A stretch of DNA of 64,000 nucleotides from assembly GCF_017313085.1 (NCBI RefSeq), contig NZ_JAFLNF010000005.1, forward strand, positions 62,001 through 126,000. The letters are read 5' to 3'. How positions within the stretch are numbered: the first letter of the stretch is position 1; each line of letters starts with the position of its first letter. A model generated the notes under the pieces. That model did no database searches. It was not told where the DNA came from and saw nothing but the letters and a program-made list of their open reading frames with translations. The translations under genes were made by a program, and so were the position numbers. Source of the stretch: Roseibium limicola. GTDB lineage: Bacteria; Pseudomonadota; Alphaproteobacteria; Rhizobiales; Stappiaceae. This document shows positions 42,926 through 52,053 of this stretch, piece after piece.

Positions 42926-43483
42926 TTATCGGCTGGCAGTCAGGTCCAGCGTGACCGTCACCACATCGGCGAGGGTTGCGGTGGCAACGCTGGAGCCGAT
43001 GTCATAGGTGGTGCGACTCAGGCTGGCTTCCCCAACGGCGTGCGCAGTGTCACCTTCAATCTTGAGGGTGAAGTCCAGTGTCACGGGCTGACTGACACCT
43101 TTGATCGTCAGAATGCCCTCAGCCTGGAAGGTTTCGTCGTCAACGGGTGACACCGATGTGGTTTTGAACTCTGCCGAGCCGAGGGTGGCGGAGTTGAAAT
43201 AGTCCGGCTGTGCGAGCATATCGTCATATTGGGCATTACCAGTGATGGCCGAGCCGGTTTCGATCTTGGCCGAGATCACAGCATCCTGCGGGGCTTCTGG
43301 GTCGAAGTCGATGCTGGCCTGCCAGCTCTCGAACTTGCCATCCACCTGTCCGTCGGCCTGCTTGACCTGAAACCCGAGCGTGCTCGTGGCCGGGTCAACA
43401 GTCCAGGTATCTGCGGCTGCGGCACCAGCCAGGAGGGGCAGGGCGGCAACAGCGCAAATCAGGGATTTCATCATCAGTCTCAA
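42926..43483 (-). CDS. YceI-family periplasmic protein (second copy)
   Basis: A 185-residue lipocalin-like protein, with a signal peptide (SLICAVAALPLLAGAAAAD) and the YceI barrel (STLGFQVKQADGQVDGKFES, ILTIKGVSQPVTLDF). Family members bind isoprenoid lipids such as polyprenyl or quinone-like chains. It is the last gene of a three-gene operon with cytochrome b561 and a first YceI. It shares only family-level likeness with the 44187 copy. Confidence 0.92.
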   Translation of the reverse strand: MRLMMKSLICAVAALPLLAGAAAADTWTVDPATSTLGFQVKQADGQVDGKFESWQASIDFDPEAPQDAVISAKIETGSAITGNAQYDDMLAQPDYFNSATLGSAEFKTTSVSPVDDETFQAEGILTIKGVSQPVTLDFTLKIEGDTAHAVGEASLSRTTYDIGSSVATATLADVVTVTLDLTASR

Positions 43484-43500
43484 GTCCTTGTAAAGCAGTG

Positions 43501-44085
43501 TCAGGACGCGGATTTGGCCGGCTTGGCGGAGACCATTCGGCGCAAGGTGTCATCCCGTGCGATAAAGTGGTGCTTCAACGCGGCAGCAATATGAGCGACC
43601 AGCAAAGCGACCAACACCCAGGCGGCATACTCGTGGACAACCTTCAAAAGGCTTTCGGCCTGCGCCTTGTCTCCGAGCACCGGCGGGATCGGCAGGTGTG
43701 GCACGGGCAGCACGTCAAACACGATCGTCGGAATCCCCCAGGGCGAGGCGGACACCATCAACCAACCGGAGATGGGCAGCAGGAACATCAAGGCATAGAG
43801 CCCCGCATGCCCCAGATGGGCGGCGAGCTTTTCCAGTGCCGGCATTGCAGCAGGAAGTGCTGGGCTCGGGTTCACCAGGCGCCACACGATTCGCAGGGTG
43901 GTCAATGTAAGAACCACAAAGCCGATCGACTTGTGCAGCTGATACAATGGGTAAAGGTTGGGGGCGCTCTGCGGCAGGCTGGTCATGTAGAGACCCAGCC
44001 CGAGCATGGCGACAATCAGCGTTGCCATGATCCAGTGGAAGCTGATGGCAACAAGACCGTAGCCCCTTGGCGTATTGCGAAGCAT
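43501..44085 (-). CDS. Cytochrome b561
   Basis: A 194-residue four-helix membrane cytochrome b561. Heme-binding histidines lie in ISFHWIMA, QLHKSIGF and VHEYAAW, and the loop GHAGLYALMFLLPISGWLMVSAS is typical. It passes electrons from quinol to periplasmic partners. I chose ATG 44085 with CAGGAG upstream; a frame open from 44160 has a Cys-rich, unlikely N-terminus. It lies between two yceI genes, which suggests the YceI proteins and the cytochrome act on the same lipid or quinone. Confidence 0.92.
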   Translation of the reverse strand: MLRNTPRGYGLVAISFHWIMATLIVAMLGLGLYMTSLPQSAPNLYPLYQLHKSIGFVVLTLTTLRIVWRLVNPSPALPAAMPALEKLAAHLGHAGLYALMFLLPISGWLMVSASPWGIPTIVFDVLPVPHLPIPPVLGDKAQAESLLKVVHEYAAWVLVALLVAHIAAALKHHFIARDDTLRRMVSAKPAKSAS

Positions 44086-44186
44086 GAATGGCTCCTGAAA
44101 ATCGCAAGGCCTGCATCTGAAAAGCCTGGCGTGGTCAGAGCAGCTCAACCCTGTCGGCAAGGTGACAGGGTCGAGCTGAACTCGGC

Positions 44187-44774
44187 TTATTGTGCTGCTG
44201 CACCAGCTTTCATCGACTCGGCGTTGAAGGTCACGGTGATCTCATCGCTGACGTAGGGCACGAACATGTCCATACCGTAGTCGGAGCGCTTGATGACGGA
44301 AGAAACGGCAAAGCCGGCAGCCGGAACCTTGGCCATCGGGTGGTCACCAATGGTTGTTACCGTCACGTCCAGAACAGCCGGCTTGGTGATGCCCTTGATG
44401 GTCAGGTCGCCGGTGACTTTAAGCGTGCTATCGCCGGTTTTCTCTACAGACGTGCTCTTGAAAGTTGCCTCCGGGAAGTTGGCAACATCGAAGAAGTCAG
44501 GGGAGAGGAAATGCGTGTTTCGCTCTTCCCAGAATGTGTCGAGGGACGAGATGTCGATGGTGAATTCAATCGAGGAGGCTGCCGGATCGGCTTCGTCGAT
44601 CATCAGTGTGCCGTCCCACGCCCCGAAGCGGCCTTCGGTGGTGGAGTAACCCAGGTGATTGTAGGAGAACGCCAGGTTGGAATGCGAAGCGTCAAAGTCG
44701 TAGGCAACGGGCTCGGCAAATGCCGATGCACTCATAAGGGACAGCGCAAAAGCGGTCGATGCGAAGCGGATCAT
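44187..44774 (-). CDS. YceI-family periplasmic protein (first copy)
   Basis: A 195-residue protein with a signal peptide (STAFALSLMSASAFAEP) and the YceI barrel (SNLAFSYNHLGYSTTEGRFG, DLTIKGITKPAVLDVTV, KRSDYGMDMFVPYVSDEI). It heads the operon yceI-cytochrome b561-yceI. Binding of a long-chain isoprenoid is expected from the family. Confidence 0.93.
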   Translation of the reverse strand: MIRFASTAFALSLMSASAFAEPVAYDFDASHSNLAFSYNHLGYSTTEGRFGAWDGTLMIDEADPAASSIEFTIDISSLDTFWEERNTHFLSPDFFDVANFPEATFKSTSVEKTGDSTLKVTGDLTIKGITKPAVLDVTVTTIGDHPMAKVPAAGFAVSSVIKRSDYGMDMFVPYVSDEITVTFNAESMKAGAAAQ

Positions 44775-45181
44775 GTCTAAACCTCAGAAGTCGGTGTGGG
44801 GCGGCTCGGGAGGAGCGCGACTGCGACACAGATAGCAATGTTCTCAAGTTAAACAATTTAACGAACTGTCCATATGGGGTGAACAGTGCCTCTGTTTGCG
44901 AGGGGGGCTGAAATACTCTTGTTTTGAGCCGTTTTCCCGCTGGTCCGCGCTTCCTCAAGGCTCTTACTCCATGGGAAAGGCACTGAATGACGCGATTGTG
45001 AAACCGTCTCTAGGGCGCAAGCAGGTGCTTGCGAACGCTAGCACCATGGCTTGGCGCGCTGTCATGCCAGCATCATTCGAATCGATCAGTCTCCACTTCA
45101 AGCTGCGGGCTGGATGCCGTGGACGAAGCTTTTTTGCGTTTCGCTCATTGCGGCACCGGTGTCGCCAAAAGGAGAAAACTC
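44775..45181. other. Intergenic region between yceI and the phosphodiesterase gene
   Basis: The 407 bp hold the divergent promoters. One clear structure is the perfect hairpin CGCAAGC-AGGT-GCTTGCG at 45016-45033, without a T-run. Short frames here show no protein-like features. An AAGGAG ribosome site at the right end marks the GTG start of the next gene. Confidence 0.5.
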
Positions 45182-45904
45182 GTGAAAAAAGCCCGCATTA
45201 TTTGCCATCGTGGCGATAGTATACGTGCCCCGGAAAACACATTTGCGTCCCTTGAAGGGGCCGTGGCATTGGGCGCGGAAGTCGTGGAGTTTGATATTCA
45301 CACCAGCCGGGATGGCGTATTGTATGTCATTCACGATGAAGCTGTGGACCGCACGACCAACGGCACCGGGCTCGTTGCCGAAATGACCTCATCTGAGTTG
45401 GACGCACTGGATGCCGGAAGCTGGTTTGCGCCTGAATTCGCCGGCCAGCGAATCCCGCGCCTTGATGCGTTTCTCGATGCCTGCGTGGGGCGGATTGTGC
45501 CTTATGCCGAAATCAAGGCAGCAGACCCTGGCGACGTGCGTGACATGCTGGCCCGGCGCGGTTTGTTGAGAGATGCCTGGACCTTCTCCTTCGACCCGGC
45601 CATTCGGGCGGAAACTCGTGCCCGTGTCCCCGATTTCCGTCGCTCGGTTTTATACAAGCATGTTGGATCGGTTGCGCGCGCCGTGGAATTGGAGGCCGCA
45701 ATTCTGGAGTTTCATCCGGAAAATCTGACGGAAGCAGTTGCGGCCGAAGCGCGTGCTGTCGGCCTTGTCACCCAGATATTCTATGCCGGAAACGACCCTG
45801 TCGTTTTTGAAGCTGCAGTCAGATCGGGGATCGAGCAGATGAATATCGACGAAGTGGATCTCTTCCGACAGGTGGAGCAGCAGATTAACTCTGTTTCCGG
45901 ATAA
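45182..45904 (+). CDS. Glycerophosphodiester phosphodiesterase
   Basis: A 240-residue GDPD-family enzyme releasing glycerol-3-phosphate from phospholipid head groups. Motifs: IICHRGDSIRAPENTFASL with catalytic His, EFDIHTSRDGVLYVIHDEAVDRTT with metal Glu/Asp and second His, and IVPYAEIK. I chose GTG 45182, 8 nt after AAGGAG; a frame open from 45029 adds an unlikely Cys-rich N-terminus. There is no signal peptide, so it is cytoplasmic. Confidence 0.92.
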   Translation: MKKARIICHRGDSIRAPENTFASLEGAVALGAEVVEFDIHTSRDGVLYVIHDEAVDRTTNGTGLVAEMTSSELDALDAGSWFAPEFAGQRIPRLDAFLDACVGRIVPYAEIKAADPGDVRDMLARRGLLRDAWTFSFDPAIRAETRARVPDFRRSVLYKHVGSVARAVELEAAILEFHPENLTEAVAAEARAVGLVTQIFYAGNDPVVFEAAVRSGIEQMNIDEVDLFRQVEQQINSVSG

Positions 45905-46012
45905 CTCAAATGACAAGAAACAGGCATTTGGCGAAAAAGTTCGTGGTCAGTTTTTCGAAAATTTAAATCTTCGGACCTAGGGTCATCTCAGGAAATTTAT
46001 CGAGGTGGCAAA

Positions 46013-47278
46013 TTGCAGGGCGCGTTTGATTTGAACCGCGGTTTGGTAACAAACAGTGTGTGGGGCGAAAATGTACAGTGTTTTCCGGCTCTCCGGAGAG
46101 TGCTGCTTGTTGTTGTCGCTTGTGTCTTTTGCGCACTATCAAGTCCCGGCAGCTCTTTTGCCGCTGACTGGGTGCTGAAACGCGTGACAGGAACCGTTTA
46201 TCTGGTGGCGCCTGGTATCAAGGCACTGCGTGCCAAAACAGGCATGCCTTTGAAGCGTGGCTACACCCTTGCCACCCGCTCGAACGGCCGAGCGCTTCTG
46301 GCGCGTGGGCGCGAAACAGTCATGGTGTCACCGAACACCACCTTCGCTCTGTCTGCCTATCGTAGTGACCACCAGCAAACGACGCTTTTGCAGAAGAGTG
46401 GTGCTCTTACGGTTGAAGTCGAGAAACAGCGTCGGCCGCACTTTACCGTGGAGACGCCTTTCTTTGCTGCTGTCGTAAAAGGCACCAAGTTTACGGTTTC
46501 TGTACGATCGAAAGATGCCAGAGTTTCGGTCGACCGCGGTGTCGTCAACGTCAGCGACTTTGCGTCCGGCGACCGAACTGACCTGACTGCCGGTCAGTTC
46601 GCTTCTACATCTCCAGCGTCAACGGTTGGGCTGAGTGTCGGTGGGACAACCGTGCCAACTGTTTCTCGCGGTCGGCCGCGGGCTCCTGTGTTCGAAACGC
46701 CTGCTGTTGAGAACGTGCCGACCTCAGATCCCGTCTCTGATGCGTCCAACGACGCGGCGTCCTCACGCAGTTCGAACTCGCCGTTTGGTGGTAACTCTAT
46801 CTTTAATTCCACCAATGTCTATGGCAGCGGAAACAGCAATTCTGGTGCCGGAAACAATAGCGCCGGTGGCAACGGCAATGGTAACTCCGGTAACTCGAAC
46901 GCCGGTGGCAACGGCAATGGCAACTCGGGCAACTCGAACGCCGGTGGCAACGGCAATGGCAACTCGGGCAACTCGAATGCCGGCGGCAACGGCAATGGCA
47001 ACTCGGGCAACTCGAACGCCGGTGGCAACGGCAATGGCAACTCGGGCAACTCGAACGCCGGTGGCAACGGCAATGGCAACTCGGGCAACTCGAACGCCGG
47101 TGGAAACGGCAACGGCAACTCGGGCAACTCGAATGCCGGCGGCAACGGCAATGGCAACTCGGGCAACTCGAACGCCGGCGGCAACGGCAATGGCAACTCC
47201 GGCAACTCGAACGCCGGTGGCAACTCCAATGGCGCGGGAAACTCCGGGAACTCCAACGCTGGTGGAAAAAACAAATGA
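46013..47278 (+). CDS. Secreted FecR-domain protein with 13-residue Gly/Asn/Ser tandem repeats
   Basis: A 421-residue exported protein. The start is TTG 46013, about 6 nt after GAGGTGG; a GTG at 46058 is the alternative. A signal peptide spans about 27-50 (VLLVVVACVFCALSS...). The FecR domain (60-190) has LATRSNGRALLARGRETV, FTVETPFFAAVVKGTKFTV and VDRGVVNV. After a Ser/Pro linker the C-terminus is nine copies of GGNGNGNSGNSNA plus a degenerate tenth, ending GKNK. Similar FecR proteins are often paired with CHASE2 sensors, and one follows 43 bp downstream. The repeat tail may bind wall or matrix material. Confidence 0.85.
   Translation: MQGAFDLNRGLVTNSVWGENVQCFPALRRVLLVVVACVFCALSSPGSSFAADWVLKRVTGTVYLVAPGIKALRAKTGMPLKRGYTLATRSNGRALLARGRETVMVSPNTTFALSAYRSDHQQTTLLQKSGALTVEVEKQRRPHFTVETPFFAAVVKGTKFTVSVRSKDARVSVDRGVVNVSDFASGDRTDLTAGQFASTSPASTVGLSVGGTTVPTVSRGRPRAPVFETPAVENVPTSDPVSDASNDAASSRSSNSPFGGNSIFNSTNVYGSGNSNSGAGNNSAGGNGNGNSGNSNAGGNGNGNSGNSNAGGNGNGNSGNSNAGGNGNGNSGNSNAGGNGNGNSGNSNAGGNGNGNSGNSNAGGNGNGNSGNSNAGGNGNGNSGNSNAGGNGNGNSGNSNAGGNSNGAGNSGNSNAGGKNK
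46865..47215 (+). repeat. Nine tandem 39-bp repeats within the FecR gene
   Basis: Nine head-to-tail units of 39 bp, differing mainly at third codon positions (AAC/AAT, GGT/GGC, TCG/TCC), encode GGNGNGNSGNSNA. A degenerate tenth unit follows from 47216. Copy number probably varies between strains by slippage or recombination. Confidence 0.97.
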
Positions 47279-47321
47279 AGCTTGATGTGTCTCGACAAGG
47301 CCATAGCTGTTGGACGTTCTT

Positions 47322-50135
47322 ATGTCATTTTGGCGTTTGATATCAAACAGGTATAGCTTGCAGCTCGCAAGGATCCTTAGAAGGGCAATCAAGATTGCAG
47401 CTGTGGCGCTTGTCATTAGCGCGGTCGTGGTCGGCCTAAAGGTTTCTGGTGGGCTTGCCTATCTGACGCGCCCGCTGGCCGAGGCACGATTCAGTTTTCT
47501 GCACTCAGCTCCGACTGGTGATATTGTTTTTGTGGAGATTGATGCGCGCAGCTTGCAAGAGGCGGGAATTTGGCCGTGGCCTCGGCGTCTGTATGCAGAA
47601 GCGCTTGATAAGCTCCGCGAGATGGGCGCCTCTGATATCGTTTTTGATATCGATTTCTCTTCTAAATCCAGTTCAGCCAACGATTTGATTTTCTCCCAAG
47701 CTTTGGAGCGGGCAGGCGGCAGCGTCGGACTTGCGACTTTTCAGCAGCCCGCCTCATCGGGAAATGCGCGTGGGAAACAGGCCCTTGTAAACCGTCCGAT
47801 AGAGACATTGAGACGTGTCAGCTGGCCTGTCGTCGTCAGTGTCCCGATAGCGGAGGATGGCCGCGTTTGGCAGGCCATATGGGGCGACGAAATTTCGGAA
47901 GAACCGACCCTCTCCCTAGCCGCCTTCCTCGGAGGAGGGGAAGCCGCTATGGGTCAAGCGTTTTATATCGACTACAGTATAGATCCGACGTCGTTGCCGA
48001 TTTTCTCCTTCATTGACTTGATCAACGGCCATGTTGCGCCTGCGGCAATTCAGGGGCGAAAGGTTGTCATCGGCGCAAGTGCACAGGAGCTTCGCGATCT
48101 CTTCTCTGTACCTGTTCATGGTGTGCTACCAGGCGCCGTGGTCCAGATCCTTGCAGCCGAAAGCATACTTCAGCAGCGCGCACTTACTATTCAGGGTTGG
48201 CTGGAATGTTTGATCGCCGCCCTGCTCTTTGCCTTGCCATTGGTAATCTGGAAAAGGTTTGATTGGTGGTGGCGTGCGTCCGGGATTCTGGGAGGCATGG
48301 CACTGTTCGAGGCCCTTGGGCTTGTCGTCCAGTCAAAGTATCCGGTCATGCTGGAGACGTCAGGGGCGCAGATCGCGCTGACACTGGTGTTCCTGCACCT
48401 GCTGTTTCGTCAAATCGGCCTGGGCAAGATACTTCTGCGCATTTCCCGGGTTCAGACACATAATGCCAACAATATCCTCGGCCGGGTCTTCGACGACAGT
48501 TTCGATGGAATCATGGTCATTGACCAAAAGCTGCGCATTCAGGCTATGAGCCGCGCTGCCTACCGCATTCTTCCATCCTCGGTGTCCGTTGGTGTTCGTG
48601 CGGATAATGTCCTGCCTGATGAGCTCATGGGTGCTGTTCGGGAAGTCTTCGACAGTCAGTTCAACTGGTCTCGTAATGCCGCAGATATCCGCGAGGTCAT
48701 AATTCCCCTCGAGGAAGGAGACCAACGGGTTGTGGAGTTCGTGGTCGCAGCTTCTACCCATTTGGACCTGGGACGATCGAAAAAAGCTTCTCAGGAAGTC
48801 TGTCTGGCAAGCGTGACATGTCGGGATGTGACAGCGCAGAGAGAAGCAACAAACAAACTGCAGCACATGGCGCGCCATGATGCAATAACGGGCCTGCTGA
48901 ACCGCTCAGGTCTTGAAAACTGTCCTCTGGCAACCGGTCATGGGCTTCCCAATGGGATGAAACTGTGCTTGGCGCTTACGGCTGTCGATCAACTTGATCA
49001 GCTCGTGGCATCTCTTGGGTTTCAGTACGGGGATCTTTTGGCCCAGGCTACGGCGGATCGAATGCGGGGAATGGCGATACAAGGCACCACCTTGTCGGCT
49101 ATTGGAGGAGATCGCTTGGCGCTTCTGTTCCCTGTGAGTTCAGATGTCGAGGCACGCAGTTTTCTGGAGCAGATGAAATCGGCGATTTCCGGAGAGTACG
49201 ATCTTGCCGGAAATCGGGTAATTGTGCGCTTCGATATGGGGTACTCTATCCGGCAGTACGAAGCCGGCTCGATCCAGGAGTTGTTGCGGGAGGCCGGCAA
49301 TGCCCTTGCCTTGGCGCATGGTCATTCAGAGCGTGGCCCGGTCAAGTACCGGGAGAAAATGTCCAATACGCTCCGTCGTCGCCGACAACTCGATATGGAG
49401 ATGGCTACAGCTCTTGAACACAATGAGATTCAAGCTGTCTATCAACCACTTGTTTCTTTGAAAGATGGTGAGTTGATCGGTGTTGAAACCCTAATGCGGT
49501 GGACGCACAAGGACCTCGGCTCGATCTCGCCTGTCGAATTCATTGCCATTTCCGAGCAGAACGGCCGCATCAAGACACTTGGGGAATTCATCCTTCGCGA
49601 GGCCATGCAGCAAGCGGTGCAATGGACAAAACCATTGCGGGTTGCAGTGAATGTTTCTCCAGTTCAGTTCAGCGACTCTGATTTTATCAACGTGGTAAAG
49701 CGCGCTTTGAATGATACCGGGTTCAAACCGGAATATCTGGATCTTGAACTGACGGAATCTCTGTTCGTAGAGGATCATTCAGAGGTCGAAGAAAATATCC
49801 GCGAGCTGCGAAAACTTGGTTGCTGCCTTTCTCTCGATGACTTCGGAACCGGATATTCCAGTCTGGGCTATATCCCTCGTATTCCATTCTCAAAGATCAA
49901 GATCGACAAATGCTTTGTCGATGACATTCATACGGATGCTGCACATCGGGCGATTGTGGAAACTGTTGTCGGTCTCGCGAGGGGCTTTGGAATGAAGGTG
50001 GTTGCAGAGGGCATTGAAGAGGCAGTTCAGGGAGAGGTCTTGAGAAAACTAGGCTGTGATATTGGTCAGGGATATCTCTATGGCCGTCCTATGCTGGGCG
50101 ATGATATCGAAGAGCTTCTCCGCTCTGCTGCCTAG
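47322..50135 (+). CDS. CHASE2-PAS-degenerate GGDEF-EAL signalling protein
   Basis: A 937-residue membrane protein. TM1 is at about 25-45, a periplasmic CHASE2 sensor up to about 290 (GDIVFVEIDARSLQEAGIWPWPR, DIVFDIDF, GRKVVIGASAQELRD), then three TM to about 370. A PAS-like domain, a GGDEF domain and an EAL domain follow. The GGDEF site reads GGDRL (near 594), so cyclase activity is unlikely. The EAL domain keeps E in VETLMRW, N in VNVSPVQF, ELTES, DDFGTGYSS, KIDK, EGIE and Q, so it should cleave c-di-GMP. It probably reads a signal with the FecR protein upstream. ATG 47322 is preferred over TTG 47310. Confidence 0.9.
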   Translation: MSFWRLISNRYSLQLARILRRAIKIAAVALVISAVVVGLKVSGGLAYLTRPLAEARFSFLHSAPTGDIVFVEIDARSLQEAGIWPWPRRLYAEALDKLREMGASDIVFDIDFSSKSSSANDLIFSQALERAGGSVGLATFQQPASSGNARGKQALVNRPIETLRRVSWPVVVSVPIAEDGRVWQAIWGDEISEEPTLSLAAFLGGGEAAMGQAFYIDYSIDPTSLPIFSFIDLINGHVAPAAIQGRKVVIGASAQELRDLFSVPVHGVLPGAVVQILAAESILQQRALTIQGWLECLIAALLFALPLVIWKRFDWWWRASGILGGMALFEALGLVVQSKYPVMLETSGAQIALTLVFLHLLFRQIGLGKILLRISRVQTHNANNILGRVFDDSFDGIMVIDQKLRIQAMSRAAYRILPSSVSVGVRADNVLPDELMGAVREVFDSQFNWSRNAADIREVIIPLEEGDQRVVEFVVAASTHLDLGRSKKASQEVCLASVTCRDVTAQREATNKLQHMARHDAITGLLNRSGLENCPLATGHGLPNGMKLCLALTAVDQLDQLVASLGFQYGDLLAQATADRMRGMAIQGTTLSAIGGDRLALLFPVSSDVEARSFLEQMKSAISGEYDLAGNRVIVRFDMGYSIRQYEAGSIQELLREAGNALALAHGHSERGPVKYREKMSNTLRRRRQLDMEMATALEHNEIQAVYQPLVSLKDGELIGVETLMRWTHKDLGSISPVEFIAISEQNGRIKTLGEFILREAMQQAVQWTKPLRVAVNVSPVQFSDSDFINVVKRALNDTGFKPEYLDLELTESLFVEDHSEVEENIRELRKLGCCLSLDDFGTGYSSLGYIPRIPFSKIKIDKCFVDDIHTDAAHRAIVETVVGLARGFGMKVVAEGIEEAVQGEVLRKLGCDIGQGYLYGRPMLGDDIEELLRSAA

Positions 50136-50154
50136 GTATAAAGCTTACTCTCAA

Positions 50155-50184
50155 GAAAAAAGGCCCGCGATGTGCGGGCCTTTT
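50155..50184. terminator. Bidirectional terminator
   Basis: GGCCCGC (50062+100 region, 50162-50168) pairs with GCGGGCC (50174-50180), flanked by an A-run on the left and TTTT on the right. It serves the convergent EAL and gabD genes. Confidence 0.88.
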
Positions 50185-50209
50185 GTCGTTTTCAGGAGTG
50201 TCGCAGCGC

Positions 50210-51667
50210 TTAGGCGCCAAGACCGCCAAAGCAGGCATATTTGATGTTGAGATAGTCATCGAGGCCGTACTTGGAGCCTTCGTTGCCCATGCCACTGTCC
50301 TTGACCCCGCCGAACGGGGCGACCTCGGTCGTGATAACGCCTTCGTTGACGCCGACCAGACCGTATTCAAGCGCTTCCATCACCCGGAAGCTTCGGCCCA
50401 GATCGTTGGTGTAGAAGTAGCAGGCAAGGCCGTACTCGGTGTCATTTGCACGCTCAATGGCCTCGGCTTCCGTCTCGAATTTGAAGAGTACAGCGAGCGG
50501 ACCAAAGGTCTCTTCGCGGGCCACACGCATTTCGGCATGCGCACCGGTTACGACGGTCGGCTGGAAGAAGGTGCCAGGGCCATCGACCTCGGTACCGCCG
50601 ACAATCACCTTGCCGCCCTTGGACTTGGCGTCTTCCAGATGCTCATGCACCTTCTTTACCGCAGCTTCGTTGATCAGCGGACCTTGGGTAACCCCGTCGT
50701 CCAGGCCGTTGCCCGGCTTCAGCTGCTCGGTCACGGCTTTCGCCAGTTTTTCGGCAAAAGCGTCATAAACACCCGCCTGGATATAGAGCCGATTTGCACA
50801 GACGCATGTCTGGCCGGAATTGCGGAACTTCGATGCAATCGCACCTTCCACGGCCTTGTCCAGATCCGCATCATCGAAGACGATGAAAGGCGCATTGCCG
50901 CCCAATTCCATTGAGATCTTTTTCATCGCCTTGCCAGCGTTGCCGGCGAGAATCTTGCCGACGCGCGTGGAGCCGGTAAAGGTGATCTTGGCGACCTGCG
51001 GGTTCTCGCACATCTCTTCGCCGATATCCTTGGCTTCACCGGTGAGCACGTTGATCACGCCTGCCGGAAGGCCTGCCTTTTCCGCCAGGATGCCGTAGGC
51101 GAGAGCAGAGTAGGGAGTAAACTCGGAGGGTTTGATCACCATGGTGCAACCCGAGGCAAGTGCAGCCCCCAGCTTGCGGGCAATCATCGAGTTCGGGAAG
51201 TTCCAAGGCGTGATGGCCCCGACCACGCCAACAGGTTCCTTGGTCACCAGAATGCGACGGTCGCCCCAGGGAGAGGGTATAATGTCGCCGTAAACCCGTT
51301 TGGCTTCCTCGGCGAAGAAACGGATGTACTTGGCGCCGCCCATGATCTCGCCCTTGGCTTCGGCCAGAGGCTTGCCCATCTCAGCGGTCAGCAGAAGGGC
51401 CAGCTCATCCAGATTCGCGACGATCTCGTCGGCCAACCGGCCCATGAGCTTGCTACGCTCTTCAGCAGTGGTCTTCTTCCAGCTCTTGAAAGCAGTATGA
51501 GCAGAGGAAATGGCGCGGGCAGTCTCGGCGCGGCCACAATGGGGGATGGTGCCGATGATCTCATCGGTCGCCGGGTTGATGACTTCAACCGTCGCGCCGT
51601 TGTCCGCAGCACTCCAGCTGCCGTTGATGTAAATGGCTTCCTTTTTGAAAGCGTTGTCGAAGCTCAT
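50210..51667 (-). CDS. gabD: Succinate-semialdehyde dehydrogenase (NAD(P))
   Basis: A 485-residue aldehyde dehydrogenase converting succinate semialdehyde to succinate in GABA breakdown. Motifs: VGAITPWNFPNSMIARKLG, TFTGSTRVGKILA, the catalytic Glu in MELGGNAPFIVFDDAD and the catalytic Cys in NSGQTCVCANRLY. The C-terminal PFGGVKDSGMGNEGSKYGLDDYLNIKY is typical for GabD. I chose ATG 51667 with GAGGGAG upstream; the frame is open for 40 more codons without support. Confidence 0.92.
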   Translation of the reverse strand: MSFDNAFKKEAIYINGSWSAADNGATVEVINPATDEIIGTIPHCGRAETARAISSAHTAFKSWKKTTAEERSKLMGRLADEIVANLDELALLLTAEMGKPLAEAKGEIMGGAKYIRFFAEEAKRVYGDIIPSPWGDRRILVTKEPVGVVGAITPWNFPNSMIARKLGAALASGCTMVIKPSEFTPYSALAYGILAEKAGLPAGVINVLTGEAKDIGEEMCENPQVAKITFTGSTRVGKILAGNAGKAMKKISMELGGNAPFIVFDDADLDKAVEGAIASKFRNSGQTCVCANRLYIQAGVYDAFAEKLAKAVTEQLKPGNGLDDGVTQGPLINEAAVKKVHEHLEDAKSKGGKVIVGGTEVDGPGTFFQPTVVTGAHAEMRVAREETFGPLAVLFKFETEAEAIERANDTEYGLACYFYTNDLGRSFRVMEALEYGLVGVNEGVITTEVAPFGGVKDSGMGNEGSKYGLDDYLNIKYACFGGLGA

Positions 51668-51739
51668 GAGCTGTGCTCCCTCAATGGTCCCGGTTGAAGA
51701 CGGGCCTCTTGTGTTTGAAACAGGCGTTTCCTCGCCCGT

Positions 51740-51811
51740 TATGTGAATGATCTGTCTGCTCACATATGGTGCCTGACGCGTATTCACGCCAGTGAAGAAA
51801 TGTGATCACAT
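51740..51811. promoter_or_regulatory. Two palindromes in the gabD-ldh divergent region
   Basis: TATGTGA-n13-TCACATA (51740-51766) and the perfect 12-bp ATGTGATCACAT (51800-51811) share the TGTGA/TCACA half-site. They lie in the 386-bp gap (51668-52053) between divergent gabD and the Ldh-family gene and could bind one regulator, of GntR or CRP-like type. Nothing else is visible in the gap. Confidence 0.5.
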
Positions 51812-52053
51812 AATTCCACCGCAGCAAACATCTACACCGCGTTCGGGTCAAGGCTACCATCGGTTCCGCCTGGCGAAACCGTTGAGTTTGGGGCTGATTC
51901 CAAACCTGCTTTTTATAGAGCCAGCCGATATCGGCCAGCAAAGGCGATGCTGTTGTGCCGGACTGTGAAATTGATCCACTGGTCAAGCGCAACCTGCTCA
52001 TGCTATCGGAAGCACTCCTTCGAGAATATCATTCCCAAAATATATAGGTTCAC

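Noticed and set aside
46865-47215. CRISPR-like regular repeats
   Set aside because: The units are contiguous without spacers and lie in a coding frame.
46763-47416. Long minus-strand frames rich in Pro/Leu/Glu or Val/Ala/Arg opposite the FecR repeats
   Set aside because: They arise from the 39-bp repeat staying open in several frames; the plus frame has signal peptide, FecR domain and silent third-position changes.
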